Source of the DNA: Pseudaminobacter soli (ex Li et al. 2025)
GTDB lineage: Bacteria; Pseudomonadota; Alphaproteobacteria; Rhizobiales; Rhizobiaceae
DNA length: 64,000 nt
Direction of reading: 5' to 3'
Assembly: GCF_029892515.1 (NCBI RefSeq)
Contig: NZ_JARXVF010000006.1
Location: forward strand, 290,424-354,423
Shown piece by piece: positions 34,234 through 43,228 of this stretch. The notes under the pieces are model-generated. The model was not told the DNA's origin, ran no database searches, and worked only from the letters and a program-made list of their open reading frames with translations. The position numbers and the translations under genes were made by a program. Each line of letters begins with the position of its first letter. Positions within the stretch are counted from its first letter, which is position 1.

Positions 34234-35198
34234 CCCGAGAATCCCTCGTCGATATCAACAACCTGTCGATCGACTTCGCGACGGGCAGGGGCGCGGTGCA
34301 TGCATTGCGCGACGTGAACCTTTCGGTCGGGCGCCGGCGCATTGTCGGGCTCGTTGGTGAAAGCGGCAGCGGCAAGTCCACGCTCGCGCTGGCCCTGCTG
34401 GGCCTGTTACCCGAGAACACCTCAAAGGTGACCGGCAGTATCGAACTGGATGGCAAGGACCTTCTGGGGCTCAAGCCCGAGCAACTGGAACATCTGCGCG
34501 GCCGGCGCATCGCCATGATCTTCCAGGACCCGATGACCGCGCTGAACCCGGTGTTCACCGTCGGCACACAGTTGGTCGACGCTCAGCGCAACCGCCATCC
34601 CGACCTCGGCCGCAAGGAATTGCTCAAGCGCGCCGCGGCGATGCTGACGCGCGTCGGCATTTCGGATCCCGGCGCCCGACTTGCCGCCTATCCGCACCAG
34701 CTCTCGGGCGGCATGCGCCAGCGTGTGATGATTGCTATGGCACTTCTATGCGAGCCGGACGTGCTGATTGCCGACGAGCCGACCACCGCGCTCGACGTGA
34801 CCATCGAGGCCCAGATCGTCGACCTCATCAAGGACATCCAGGCCGAGTTCAGTGGCTCGATCATCTTCGTCTCGCACAGCCTCGGCCTCATCTCGGAACT
34901 CTGCGACGAGGTGGCGGTGATGTATGCCGGCAAGGTGGTGGAGAGTGGGCCAACACGCAGCCTGTTCGCGCGCCCGAGCCACCCCTACACGCAAGCTCTG
35001 CTGGCCTGCGAGATCGACCCCGACAGCGAGCCGGGCGAACGGCTGGTGACGATCAAGGGCGCGCTTCCCGATCTAGTCGACGTGCCTTCGGGCTGCATAT
35101 TCGCCGACCGCTGCCCGGCACGCTTTGAAAAATGTTCGCAGGAACCGGCGCTGCGCGAAGTTGCGGCGGGCCACAATGCCGCGTGCTGGCTGGTGTGA
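34230..35198 (+). CDS. Peptide-type ABC transporter ATP-binding protein (DppD family)
   Basis: 322-residue ABC ATPase. Walker A GESGSGKST is at residues 43-51, Q-loop FQDPMTALNPVF, signature LSGGMRQRVMIAMAL, Walker B VLIADEPTTALD, and the C-terminal oligopeptide domain with the cysteine group CIFADRCPARFEKC. It forms a heterodimer with the DppF-type protein encoded next to drive import. The gene is part of the continuous SBP-DppB-DppC-DppD-DppF unit. Confidence 0.92.
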   Translation: MTRESLVDINNLSIDFATGRGAVHALRDVNLSVGRRRIVGLVGESGSGKSTLALALLGLLPENTSKVTGSIELDGKDLLGLKPEQLEHLRGRRIAMIFQDPMTALNPVFTVGTQLVDAQRNRHPDLGRKELLKRAAAMLTRVGISDPGARLAAYPHQLSGGMRQRVMIAMALLCEPDVLIADEPTTALDVTIEAQIVDLIKDIQAEFSGSIIFVSHSLGLISELCDEVAVMYAGKVVESGPTRSLFARPSHPYTQALLACEIDPDSEPGERLVTIKGALPDLVDVPSGCIFADRCPARFEKCSQEPALREVAAGHNAACWLV

Positions 35199-35200
35199 CG

Positions 35201-36151
35201 ATGGCTGACTCCAACATGATCGACGTCGAAAATATCAGCGTGACCTTCGCGGGCGGCGTGCAGGCGGTTGCAGGCATCAGCCTGAAGCTTGCCGTGGGCG
35301 AAACGCTCGGGCTGGTGGGCGAAAGCGGCAGCGGCAAGACGACACTCGCCAAGGCGCTGGTGGGGCTGAACCGGCCGGAGTCGGGACGTGTAGTCGTGGA
35401 AGGCCGTGACCTGACCGGGCTGACGCGCACCGACCGGCTGTGGCTGAGACGGCGCGTCCAGATGATCTTCCAGGATCCGCTGTCGTCGCTGTCGCCGCGC
35501 TTCACTATCCGCAAGCTCCTGGCCGAGCCGCTGGCCATTCATGGCCTAAATGCCAAGGAGCGCTGGCCGGCAGTTCTCGATCTCATGTCCCGCCTCGGGC
35601 TGTCGCAAGCGCAGCTCGACAAGTTCCCGCATCAGGTCAGCGGCGGACAGGCGCGGCGCGTCGCGATTGCGCGCGCGCTGGTCATTGATCCATCATTCCT
35701 GATCGCCGACGAGCCAACTGCAGGGTTGGACGTTTCCGTTCAGGGTGAATTGCTTAACCTGCTGTCCGATCTGCAGCTGCGCTTCTCGCTCGGTATCCTG
35801 ATCGTCAGCCACAACCTCAACGTCATCGGCCGTGTTACCGACCGCGTCGCGATCATGTATCTAGGCAAGGTGGTGGAGGAGGGGCCGACACGCGCAGTGT
35901 TTCGCACGCCAAGACATCCTTATACGCGCGCGCTGCTGTCGGCCAATCCGGTCATCGATCCGGAACACAAGCGTAAGAAGATCGTGCTGGCGGGCGAAAT
36001 CCCGAGCCCGTCGAAACCGCCGGCGGGCTGTCGCTTCCACACCCGTTGCCCCAATGTGCAAGCGCGCTGCCGGGTGGAGGAGCCGCTGCTGACCGAGGCG
36101 GAGAACGGCAGGCGCTATGCCTGCCACTTCCCGCTGGAAAGCGCGGCATAG
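35201..36151 (+). CDS. Peptide-type ABC transporter ATP-binding protein (DppF family)
   Basis: 316-residue ABC ATPase. Walker A GESGSGKTT is near residues 42-50, the Q-loop FQDPLSSLSPRF, signature [15 protein letters not shown], Walker B FLIADEPTAGLD and the C-terminal cysteine group CRFHTRCPNVQARC. It starts two bases after the DppD-type gene; an earlier in-frame start at 35132 lies inside that gene and is rejected. Its 3' end overlaps the convergent ammonia-lyase-like gene by 37 bases, so no terminator separates the two units. Confidence 0.92.
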   Translation: MADSNMIDVENISVTFAGGVQAVAGISLKLAVGETLGLVGESGSGKTTLAKALVGLNRPESGRVVVEGRDLTGLTRTDRLWLRRRVQMIFQDPLSSLSPRFTIRKLLAEPLAIHGLNAKERWPAVLDLMSRLGLSQAQLDKFPHQVSGGQARRVAIARALVIDPSFLIADEPTAGLDVSVQGELLNLLSDLQLRFSLGILIVSHNLNVIGRVTDRVAIMYLGKVVEEGPTRAVFRTPRHPYTRALLSANPVIDPEHKRKKIVLAGEIPSPSKPPAGCRFHTRCPNVQARCRVEEPLLTEAENGRRYACHFPLESAA

Positions 36152-37596
36152 AGAGCTTCGGCATCGGCCCCGTGCGGCCGATCCTGCTGAAGCGGCCGCA
36201 CCAGCGACCGCACGGCGGCGTGCACGCGGGCCGTGCCCGGCGCGAGCCTTGAGCCTTTGCGCAAATCCACGGCCTGCGCCGCCGCCATCAGTTCGAAGGC
36301 GACCAGCCGGCGCCACAGCGCGATCATCTCGACGGTTTTGGAGACGGCAAGCGGCGTCTGGGTGGCATGGTCCTCGACGCCCTCTGAGACGGGCAAGAAG
36401 TCGAGCATCACCGGGTTTGCCTTGTGGCGGATGGCGGCAACGATCGCCGCCATCGTCTTCTGCAGGGGCACGAAACCCGCTGAGGCGCCACCGACGGGCG
36501 ACAGATATTTCGGTAGGTCGTTGCGGCCCGAGCCGGTGAGCTGGATGAAGCGGGCGGCGCTCGCCGCGGCCGTCTGCGCGATTGCCAACCCGAACGCTTC
36601 GAAGGCAAGCGCCAGCGCCGGCGTATGGAAATTGCCGGTCGACATGACGATGCCGTCGTCGGCCAGCACGAGCGGATTGTCGGCAGCGCCGTTGAGTTCT
36701 ATCTCTACGGCCCGCCGCGCGCCGTCAATCGCCGCGATCAGCGCGCCGTGGATCGAGGCCATGCAGCGGATGGAGAGCGGGTCCTGTAACGTGGTTGGGG
36801 CAATCTCGCGATCATCGGCCAGCAGGGCGCGAAGCCGGCTTGCGGCTTCCGCCTGTCCTGCGCCCGGCCTTGCCGCCTGCAGGCGCGGGTCGAGAATAGT
36901 GCGGTTGGCGCCGATGCCTTCCATGGTTAGCGCGCCGGCCTGCTCCTGTTGCGCGAGCGCCGCCGCCGCATCCGCAACCGCAAGCGCGCCCTGCCCCGCC
37001 GATACGGCCGAGGCGTTGATGAGTGACAGCCCGTCCTTCGGCGCGAGGAGCACAGGTTTTAGCCCGGCCAGCGACAGCGCCTCGGAAGCGGGCATCGTCC
37101 TGTTCCCATAGGTCGCCTCGCCGGCGCCGATCAGCAAGCGCCCGAGCGCCGACATCAGCACCAGATCGCCGGCGCCGATGGAGCCGAGCGAAGGCATCAC
37201 CGGATGGACGCCGGCATTGAGCGCCGCGACGAGCGCGACCAGGATTTCGGGCGAGATGCCCGAGCCGCCGACGCTGAGCATTGCGGCGCGGGCGAACATC
37301 GCCGCGCGCACGGCGTCGGTCGGTAGCGGCTCGCCGACCGCACCGCTTCGCCCTTCCAGCAGTTGCCGCTGGAAGGCGCTGGCATCGCCCGCCACCGAGG
37401 TGCCGAGATTGGCGCCGAGACCGGTGTTGAGGCCATATATCTTCTGGCCGGCGCCGGCGGCGCGATCGAGCACGGAGCGGGCCCTGGCTAGCCGCTCAAT
37501 AACCTCAGGTGCGATCTCGACCCTGCGCCCCTCGCGCGCGACGGCGACTACATCCTCGATGCGGATGCCACCGCCGTTCAGCACCAGGGCGCTCAC
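36115..37596 (-). CDS. HAL/PAL-family aromatic amino acid lyase homologue with altered MIO site
   Basis: 493-residue member of the histidine/phenylalanine ammonia-lyase superfamily. Recognisable blocks are IYGLNTGLGANLG (residues 53-65), LINASAV near 192, QDPLSIRCMASIHGA (271-285), STGNFHTPALAL near 316 and EGVEDHATQTPLAV near 404. In active lyases an Ala-Ser-Gly triad cyclises to MIO within GSVGASGDL; here the corresponding sequence is GSIGAGDL (138-145), so the Ser is absent, and the usual Tyr of QDPYS is Leu274. The start is GTG overlapping the upstream stop (GTGA). It may have a different chemistry or be a non-enzymatic homologue. Confidence 0.85.
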   Translation of the reverse strand: MSALVLNGGGIRIEDVVAVAREGRRVEIAPEVIERLARARSVLDRAAGAGQKIYGLNTGLGANLGTSVAGDASAFQRQLLEGRSGAVGEPLPTDAVRAAMFARAAMLSVGGSGISPEILVALVAALNAGVHPVMPSLGSIGAGDLVLMSALGRLLIGAGEATYGNRTMPASEALSLAGLKPVLLAPKDGLSLINASAVSAGQGALAVADAAAALAQQEQAGALTMEGIGANRTILDPRLQAARPGAGQAEAASRLRALLADDREIAPTTLQDPLSIRCMASIHGALIAAIDGARRAVEIELNGAADNPLVLADDGIVMSTGNFHTPALALAFEAFGLAIAQTAAASAARFIQLTGSGRNDLPKYLSPVGGASAGFVPLQKTMAAIVAAIRHKANPVMLDFLPVSEGVEDHATQTPLAVSKTVEMIALWRRLVAFELMAAAQAVDLRKGSRLAPGTARVHAAVRSLVRPLQQDRPHGADAEALYAALSSGKWQA

Positions 37597-38594
37597 GCGA
37601 ACCTCAGCCGCTGGCCGATGCCGTTAGCCTGCGCCTTCTTCAGCATCGCAACGCCGAGCGCGATGTCCGACAGCGACAAGCCTCGATGCCAGAACAGGAT
37701 GGTTTCGTCCTCGCTCTCGCGCCCGACCTTGCGGCCAGCGGCGATCTCGCCAAGCTCTGCGTGGAGCGTCTGCTCGGTCAGCCGGCCGATTTCGACATGA
37801 GCGCGCAGCGAGCCGAACTTGCCGCCCTTGCACTGGCCCCAGTCGTCCACCACGATCTTGTTCATGATGTCGGTCAGCGAAAGCTCCACCGCGCTCATCG
37901 TGCCGTAGGGGACCACCAGCGCGCCTGGCTTGATCCATTCGGTCTTGAGCAGCGGCTGGGGTTCTGGAAGGCGCGAGGCCTCGACCACAATGTCGGCACC
38001 AACGACGCAACTCTTCCAGTCCTCGACCGCCTTCACCGGCTTGCCGAGATCAGCCGAGAGTTTTGCCGCAAAACTGTCGCGACTTTCGGGCCGGCGCGAA
38101 TGCACACGGATTTCCTCGAAATCGTAGAGGTGGTCGAGCAGCCGCACGTTCCAATAGGCCGTGCCGCGCGCGCCGATATGGCCGAGTACGCGCGGCTTCT
38201 TGCGGGCGAGATGCTTGGCGCCGATTGCCGTCAGCGCGCCGGTACGCATGTCGGTGATGACCGTGGCGTCGAGGATGGCGCGTGGCATGCCGGTGCGCGG
38301 ATCGAACAAATTGAGGATGCCGAACTCGGAGGGCAGGCCGCGCAGGTAGTTGTCGACATAATCACCGACGATCTTCACGCCCGCCGCATCCAGCGGCGCG
38401 ACATAGCCACGAAGTACATTGAAATGGCCCCGGAATTCCGGGTTCGGCTCGAGGTGCACGCGCGGCTCGACCACCGTCTTGCCATCGCCCTGGGCAACCA
38501 GTCCCGCCTCGACAGCGGCAATGATTTCCGCATCGGTCATGGCAAGCGCCTCGATATCGAGCGCATTCAGGTAATCGATATGGATTTCTTGCAT
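37593..38594 (-). CDS. Ornithine cyclodeaminase / mu-crystallin family protein
   Basis: 333-residue NAD-dependent enzyme of the OCD/mu-crystallin family. It shows a substrate-binding front (EPRVHLEPNPEFRGHFNVLR), a Rossmann turn (LGHIGARGTAYWNVRLLDHL), EVHSRR-like EEIRVHSRRPE, and GADIVVEASRLPEPQPLLKT. The family covers ornithine cyclodeaminase, ketimine reductase and tauropine-type dehydrogenases, so the exact reaction is open. An in-frame start at 38642 with AGGA upstream is possible. Its stop overlaps the GTG start of the ammonia-lyase-like gene, so the two are co-translated and may act on the same amino acid. Confidence 0.9.
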   Translation of the reverse strand: MQEIHIDYLNALDIEALAMTDAEIIAAVEAGLVAQGDGKTVVEPRVHLEPNPEFRGHFNVLRGYVAPLDAAGVKIVGDYVDNYLRGLPSEFGILNLFDPRTGMPRAILDATVITDMRTGALTAIGAKHLARKKPRVLGHIGARGTAYWNVRLLDHLYDFEEIRVHSRRPESRDSFAAKLSADLGKPVKAVEDWKSCVVGADIVVEASRLPEPQPLLKTEWIKPGALVVPYGTMSAVELSLTDIMNKIVVDDWGQCKGGKFGSLRAHVEIGRLTEQTLHAELGEIAAGRKVGRESEDETILFWHRGLSLSDIALGVAMLKKAQANGIGQRLRFA

Positions 38595-38715
38595 TGTCGT
38601 CCAATTCTCCTGCGGCAGACGCATCCGGCGCGCACGGGCCATCCCATTTTCCTAGCGCAGAAGAGCCGCTGCAGAAACCGAAATCCGGGGAAAGATTTTG
38701 CGTAGATTCAAGGTG

Positions 38716-40254
38716 TTACGCTGCCTTGTGCTCCGTAGGCCTCCCCATGGCGACCTCGCATTCCAACAGCCCGATATCGCGGTTAATGGAAGCGGCGGCG
38801 ACCGTTCGTCCTCCTTTCTTGTAGGCGACGATGCAGTCCTGTTTTTCGATGCTTCCGTCGATCTCGATCGCATCCCACGAACTGGCATAGCCGATGTACC
38901 GGATGGTCACGTCGTAATGCGCACTCCAGAAGAACGGCACGCTCATGAAGGGTCGGCGCATGCCGAGCATGTTTTCGGCGGCGACCTGGCCTTGGCGCTC
39001 GGCGACAACCCAGTGCTCGACCCGGCGCCTCTCGTTGTGGGCCCTATCCTGCCACTCGGCGATGTCGCCGGCGGCGAAGATGCCCGGCACGCTGGTTTCC
39101 AGGAATTCGTCTACCAATATGCCCTTGTCGGTTACGATACCGGCCTTTGTGGCAAGCGCAATGCGCGGTTTCACACCGACGCCGAGGACCACGAGATCGC
39201 CATCGATCGATTTGCCGTCGCTCAGTTGCACAGTGCGATCGTCGATGCGCGACGGCGTCGTGCCAAGGTGGAAATGAACGCCGTGTCCCTCGTGCACCGA
39301 GCGGATGAAGGCGCCGAACTCCTTACCGAGAACTTTTTCGAGCGGGTAGGTTTCGGGCGCGACCACGTGCACTTGAAGGCCGCGGGTGCGCAGGGCGGCG
39401 GCGACTTCCAACCCGATGAAGCTCGCACCAATGACTGTCACCGACTTGGCGTTCTGCGTGGCCGAGATGATCGCGCGGCTGTCGGCCAGCGAGCGCAGCA
39501 CGAAGACATTTGGCTGCTCGGCACCGGGCAATGGCAGGCGCACGGGCTCCGCCCCGGTTGCCAGAAGAAGCCGATCGAAGGGGATTGCTTGTCCGTTCGC
39601 AGTGACCACCGTGCCGGCATCGCGATCAATGCGATCGACGTTCGTGCGCAACTGCAGATCGATATTGTTGCGGGCGTAGTATTTTTCCGAACGGAGCGGA
39701 ATCCAGGATTCCTCGGCCGTTCCGGCGAGATAGTCCTTGGAGAGGTTGGGCCGATCGTAGGGCGTGTCCTCATCGGCGCTTAGCATTGTCAGTTGCCCCA
39801 CATAGCCCCGGCGGCGCAGCATTTCGGCCGCCGCAAATCCGGCCGCGCCTCCACCTAAAATCACGATCCGCTTCGGATCATTGCGCGCGTCACGGGCCGG
39901 CTGCGGCTCAGCCTTGAGCTTGTCCGTTACGAAGACTCTTCCGTCGCGCTGCTCTACCTTCCAGCGCCCCAGCGGGGAAAAGGCTGGTGCGGCGAGCGCT
40001 TCGCCCGTGCGCAGGCTGAAGCGGGCGTGGTGCCATGGGCAGTGAATTGTATCACCCTCGACAATGCCGTCGCCTAAAGGTCCGCTGTAGTGAGTGCATG
40101 CCCCGCTTACCGCCAGAATTTCGTCGCCAACGCGCGCAAGAACCACGGGCTCGTCGCCGACATGGCCCTTGAGCAGCGCGGTCTTGTCGAATTCCGAAGC
40201 CGGCACCCCGGTAACCAGGTCAGGGTCGGAATCCTGATTTTCCTGCGAAGCCAT
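38716..40254 (-). CDS. Rieske-ferredoxin-reductase fusion flavoprotein
   Basis: 512-residue protein. An N-terminal Rieske [2Fe-2S] domain (residues about 12-105) has the ligands in CTHYSGPLG and CPWHHARFS. It is followed by a FAD/NAD(P)-dependent reductase: FAD-binding GGGAAGFAAAEMLRRRG near 130, NAD-binding VIGASFIGLEVAAALRTRG near 270, and FAD closure GIFAAGDIAEW near 393. The architecture matches AIF-like and Rieske-type ferredoxin reductases that pass electrons from NAD(P)H. The partner oxygenase or electron acceptor is not encoded nearby. It diverges from the diguanylate cyclase gene. Confidence 0.9.
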   Translation of the reverse strand: MASQENQDSDPDLVTGVPASEFDKTALLKGHVGDEPVVLARVGDEILAVSGACTHYSGPLGDGIVEGDTIHCPWHHARFSLRTGEALAAPAFSPLGRWKVEQRDGRVFVTDKLKAEPQPARDARNDPKRIVILGGGAAGFAAAEMLRRRGYVGQLTMLSADEDTPYDRPNLSKDYLAGTAEESWIPLRSEKYYARNNIDLQLRTNVDRIDRDAGTVVTANGQAIPFDRLLLATGAEPVRLPLPGAEQPNVFVLRSLADSRAIISATQNAKSVTVIGASFIGLEVAAALRTRGLQVHVVAPETYPLEKVLGKEFGAFIRSVHEGHGVHFHLGTTPSRIDDRTVQLSDGKSIDGDLVVLGVGVKPRIALATKAGIVTDKGILVDEFLETSVPGIFAAGDIAEWQDRAHNERRRVEHWVVAERQGQVAAENMLGMRRPFMSVPFFWSAHYDVTIRYIGYASSWDAIEIDGSIEKQDCIVAYKKGGRTVAAASINRDIGLLECEVAMGRPTEHKAA

Positions 40255-40694
40255 TGCAACCTCCCTTGCAGCCTTGGCGGCGTCGCTCGATACGATGCCG
40301 AGAATGGCTGGTTGACGCGGCTGGATGCAATAGGTTCCCGACCTTCATGCGTGCAGTCGGAATTTTGTTGCGAGGGCGCTTAGGCGTCCAGGGGGAGGGT
40401 CGGATCAGGGCTCGCTATAGCGATATCCTATACGATCGTGGCACCCTCGGTTTCAGCGATATCGGCCTGGGACAGCGGGCCCATATTCGTGGATAGCACG
40501 TTAACAACTTTCTAATAAAGCAATCCCATATGATCGATATGGATGCGAGCCTCAAGCCTTTCCGGGTGAGAGTTCGGCGCCGATGCCCCTATATTCTGGG
40601 GCATTGTTCTATTAACATTGTTATTGGTTGAGCCGGCCTTTGCGGAAGCGAAGGGCTGTGTCCGGCATCATTTCAGGGCTTGGTTTTCGCACAA
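40255..40694. other. Divergent intergenic region, reductase/diguanylate cyclase
   Basis: About 440 bases without a gene. It contains a hairpin ATGCCCC-N8-GGGGCAT at 40583-40604 followed by TGTTCT and an AT-rich area (40495-40530) that could hold promoters for the two diverging genes. No operator repeat was recognised. Confidence 0.5.
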
Positions 40695-41492
40695 ATGAGA
40701 CTGATGCAGCTTCTTCGGGGATATTGGAGCCTGGTCGCCACCGTCCTGCTGTTTGGCGGCTACCTCGCCTTCGAATTCGACGTCTATACGGACTCCAGAG
40801 ACGCCTCGCCCGAGAGGGAGCGGGGCGACCTGTTGCGGCTTCTCACCGTCAGCTCGGTCATGATGTTCGGCTTCATGGTCCTCTCGCTCCGGCGCGTGCT
40901 GGAACACGCGCGTGAGCGCACCATGCGCAACGCCGCCGAGTTTCGCGCCCGAGCCGTCGAGCGAACGGATCTTTTGACGGGCCTCGCCAATCGGCTTCGG
41001 TTCGAGGAACTGGTGGCCGATGCGCTTTCCGAGCGCGCGAAGTATGGCGCGCAGGCCGTGGTGCTGTTCATCGACCTGGATGGCTTCAAGCCGGTGAACG
41101 ATACGCACGGCCACGCCGCCGGCGATGCCGTCCTTCGCGAAGTGGCGGCGCGTCTGACGAAGCATGCCGAGGATGCGGTGTGCATTGCGAGACTGGGCGG
41201 CGACGAGTTCTCCGTGTGCGCCAGGACTGCCCATGGCGTGCAGCATGCGATGAGGCTGGCCTCGACCTTGCTTGAAGCGATCGAGAGGACGATTCCCTTT
41301 GAGGACAAGCAGCTTGCGGTGAGCGCTACTATCGGCGTCGCGATCTGCACGGATGAGATGCAATCGGCGTCCGATCTTCTTAAGGCGGCCGACAGCGCTA
41401 TGTATTCAGGAAAGCGCGACGGTCGCGGCCAGGTGGTGCTTCATGGTTCGAAACCGCAGGCCGTTACCTGGTCCTCGCCGAGGGTAGCCTGA
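40695..41492 (+). CDS. Membrane-anchored GGDEF diguanylate cyclase
   Basis: 265-residue protein. Two predicted membrane segments (LLRGYWSLVATVLLFGGYLA near residues 6-25 and LLTVSSVMMFGFMVLSL near 50-66) precede a GGDEF domain (residues about 90-250). The catalytic motif LGGDEFSV is intact, with LFIDLDGFKPVNDTHGHAAG before it, so it should make cyclic di-GMP from GTP. The usual inhibitory RxxD site just upstream of GGDEF is missing (EDAVCIARLGGDEF). An alternative TTG start lies at 40680. No EAL domain or sensor domain is present. Confidence 0.88.
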   Translation: MRLMQLLRGYWSLVATVLLFGGYLAFEFDVYTDSRDASPERERGDLLRLLTVSSVMMFGFMVLSLRRVLEHARERTMRNAAEFRARAVERTDLLTGLANRLRFEELVADALSERAKYGAQAVVLFIDLDGFKPVNDTHGHAAGDAVLREVAARLTKHAEDAVCIARLGGDEFSVCARTAHGVQHAMRLASTLLEAIERTIPFEDKQLAVSATIGVAICTDEMQSASDLLKAADSAMYSGKRDGRGQVVLHGSKPQAVTWSSPRVA

Positions 41493-41537
41493 AGATCGGC
41501 GGGGTCCGATAGCTTGCAAATCAAGCTTGCCATCCTG

Positions 41538-41561
41538 ACAATATACATTATATGATATTGT
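41538..41561 (+). promoter_or_regulatory. AT-rich palindrome, candidate BigR operator
   Basis: Inverted repeat ACAATAT-N10-ATATTGT with inner sequence ACATTATATG, 28 bases upstream of the Blh-type start. It sits in the sole AT-rich spot of this gap and is the kind of site bound by BigR/SqrR-type ArsR repressors, one of which is encoded just downstream. Confidence 0.7.
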
Positions 41562-41588
41562 AAATTGTTTCAGCAGAGGCAGGTACCC

Positions 41589-42884
41589 ATGCAAACGGTC
41601 AAGATCACCGATCGGCTTTCGGTCTCCGCGCAGCCGCAGCTCTCCGATATCTCGGACCTGGCGCGCGCGGGCTTTTCGGCGCTCGTCAACGCCCGGCCTG
41701 ACCAGGAAGACGCGGCCCAGCCCGGGATCGTAGCTGAGAGGCAGGTGGCATGCGACGCCGGCCTTGGCTACCGCTACATTCCTGTTACCGGTGCGACGAT
41801 CACCGAGGCTGATATCCGCGCCTTCCAGTCTGCTGTCGTCAACGCAAATGGGCCGGTGATCGCCCATTGCAAAAGCGGCGCGCGCGCGCTGGCGCTCTAT
41901 GCACTCGGCGAAGTGCTCGACGGCCGCATGAAGGCCGACGACGTGCTTGCCTTCGGCAAGCAGCATGGCTTGGATCTCTCCATGGCTGCTAACTGGCTCG
42001 TGCGGAACGCCGGGCGCAAGCCGCAGGTGAAGGCCTTCTTCGAGCCGCGCACCTTCAGCGTGCAGTATGTCGTCTCCGATCCGGAGACCAAGATGTGCGC
42101 TATCATCGATCCGGTGCTCGATTTCGACGAGAAATCAGGTTCCACGGCGACGACGAGCGCCGACGCCATCCTTGCCTACATCGCCGAGCAGGGGCTGACT
42201 GTGGAGTGGATTCTCGATACCCACCCGCATGCCGACCATTTTTCGGCGGCCCAGTATCTCAAGCAGAAAACTGGCGCACCGACAGCGATCGGTGAGCATG
42301 TGGTCGACGTGCAGAAGCTTTGGAAGGGCATCTACAACTGGCCCGAGCTCAAGACCGACGGTTCGCAATGGGACCGGCTGTTCGCGCATGGCGAGCGCTT
42401 CAGGCTCGGCAATATCGATGCGCATGTGCTGTTCTCGCCGGGGCATACGCTGGCATCCGTCACTTACGTTATCGGCGACGCCGCCTTCATCCATGACACC
42501 ATGTTCATGCCGGACAGCGGCACGGCGCGGGCGGATTTCCCAGGTGGCAGCGCACAGGCGCTCTGGCGGTCGATCCAGGGTATTCTCGCCTTGCCCGACG
42601 AGACGCGTCTGTTCACCGGCCACGACTACCAGCCGAACGGCCGGGCCCCGCGCTGGGAAAGCACGGTTGCCGAGCAGAAGCGCTCCAATCCGCACATTGC
42701 CGGACAGGACGAAGTCTCTTTCGTGAAGCTGCGCGAGGCGCGCGATCGCACGCTGCCGATGCCCAAGCTCATACTGCATGCGCTGCAGGTCAATGTTCAG
42801 GCCGGCCGGCTGCCGGAGCCTGAGGCCAACGGCCGCCGCTACCTGAAATTCCCGCTCGACGCGCTGGAGGGTGCGGTGTGGTAA
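41589..42884 (+). CDS. blh: Blh-type fusion: DUF442 phosphatase-like/sulfurtransferase domain plus persulfide dioxygenase
   Basis: 431-residue fusion. The N-terminal domain (residues about 1-110) is the DUF442/dual-specificity-phosphatase-like fold, with the cysteine motif VIAHCKSGARA. The C-terminal domain is a metallo-beta-lactamase persulfide dioxygenase of the ETHE1 type: HPHADHFSAAQYLK (metal ligands), FSPGHTLAS, DTMFMP and LFTGHDYQPNGR. It oxidises glutathione persulfide or a related sulfane sulfur to sulfite and thiosulfate in hydrogen-sulfide detoxification. GAGGCAGG lies upstream of the ATG. Its end overlaps the ArsR gene by seven bases. Confidence 0.9.
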   Translation: MQTVKITDRLSVSAQPQLSDISDLARAGFSALVNARPDQEDAAQPGIVAERQVACDAGLGYRYIPVTGATITEADIRAFQSAVVNANGPVIAHCKSGARALALYALGEVLDGRMKADDVLAFGKQHGLDLSMAANWLVRNAGRKPQVKAFFEPRTFSVQYVVSDPETKMCAIIDPVLDFDEKSGSTATTSADAILAYIAEQGLTVEWILDTHPHADHFSAAQYLKQKTGAPTAIGEHVVDVQKLWKGIYNWPELKTDGSQWDRLFAHGERFRLGNIDAHVLFSPGHTLASVTYVIGDAAFIHDTMFMPDSGTARADFPGGSAQALWRSIQGILALPDETRLFTGHDYQPNGRAPRWESTVAEQKRSNPHIAGQDEVSFVKLREARDRTLPMPKLILHALQVNVQAGRLPEPEANGRRYLKFPLDALEGAVW

Positions 42885-43228
42885 ACGTATTGGACAAGCC
42901 CCGCCTTGACGGAGCGAACCCGATCGATATGGGCGCGCGGGCCGACGAGGTCGCTCTGCTGCTCAAAACCCTCGCCCATCCGGCGCGCCTCTTGCTCGCC
43001 TGCGCTCTGGTCGATGGCGAATATTCGGTGGGAGAGCTCGAAGACAAGCTTGGCATCCACCAGCCAACGCTGTCGCAGCAGCTGACCGTGTTGCGGCAGG
43101 CCGGGATCGTCGAAACGCGCCGCGAGGGCAAGCAGATCTTCTACAGGCTGACGGCGGAGAAGGCCGCCCGGTTGATCGAGGCGCTTTACGGCATCTTCTG
43201 CGTGGAAGGAAACGGCCAGAGCGCCTGA
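42878..43228 (+). CDS. bigR: ArsR-family repressor, BigR/SqrR-like
   Basis: 116-residue winged-helix repressor of the ArsR/SmtB group. The recognition helix is LGIHQPTLSQQLTVLRQAGI, followed by VETRREGKQIFYRL. Two cysteines (LLACALVDGEYS and YGIFCVEGNG) fit the BigR/SqrR pattern, in which a tetrasulfide bridge releases the DNA on sulfide stress. It uses a GTG start (the preceding gene's stop overlaps it). It should repress its own operon by binding the palindrome upstream of blh. Confidence 0.85.
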   Translation: MVNVLDKPRLDGANPIDMGARADEVALLLKTLAHPARLLLACALVDGEYSVGELEDKLGIHQPTLSQQLTVLRQAGIVETRREGKQIFYRLTAEKAARLIEALYGIFCVEGNGQSA

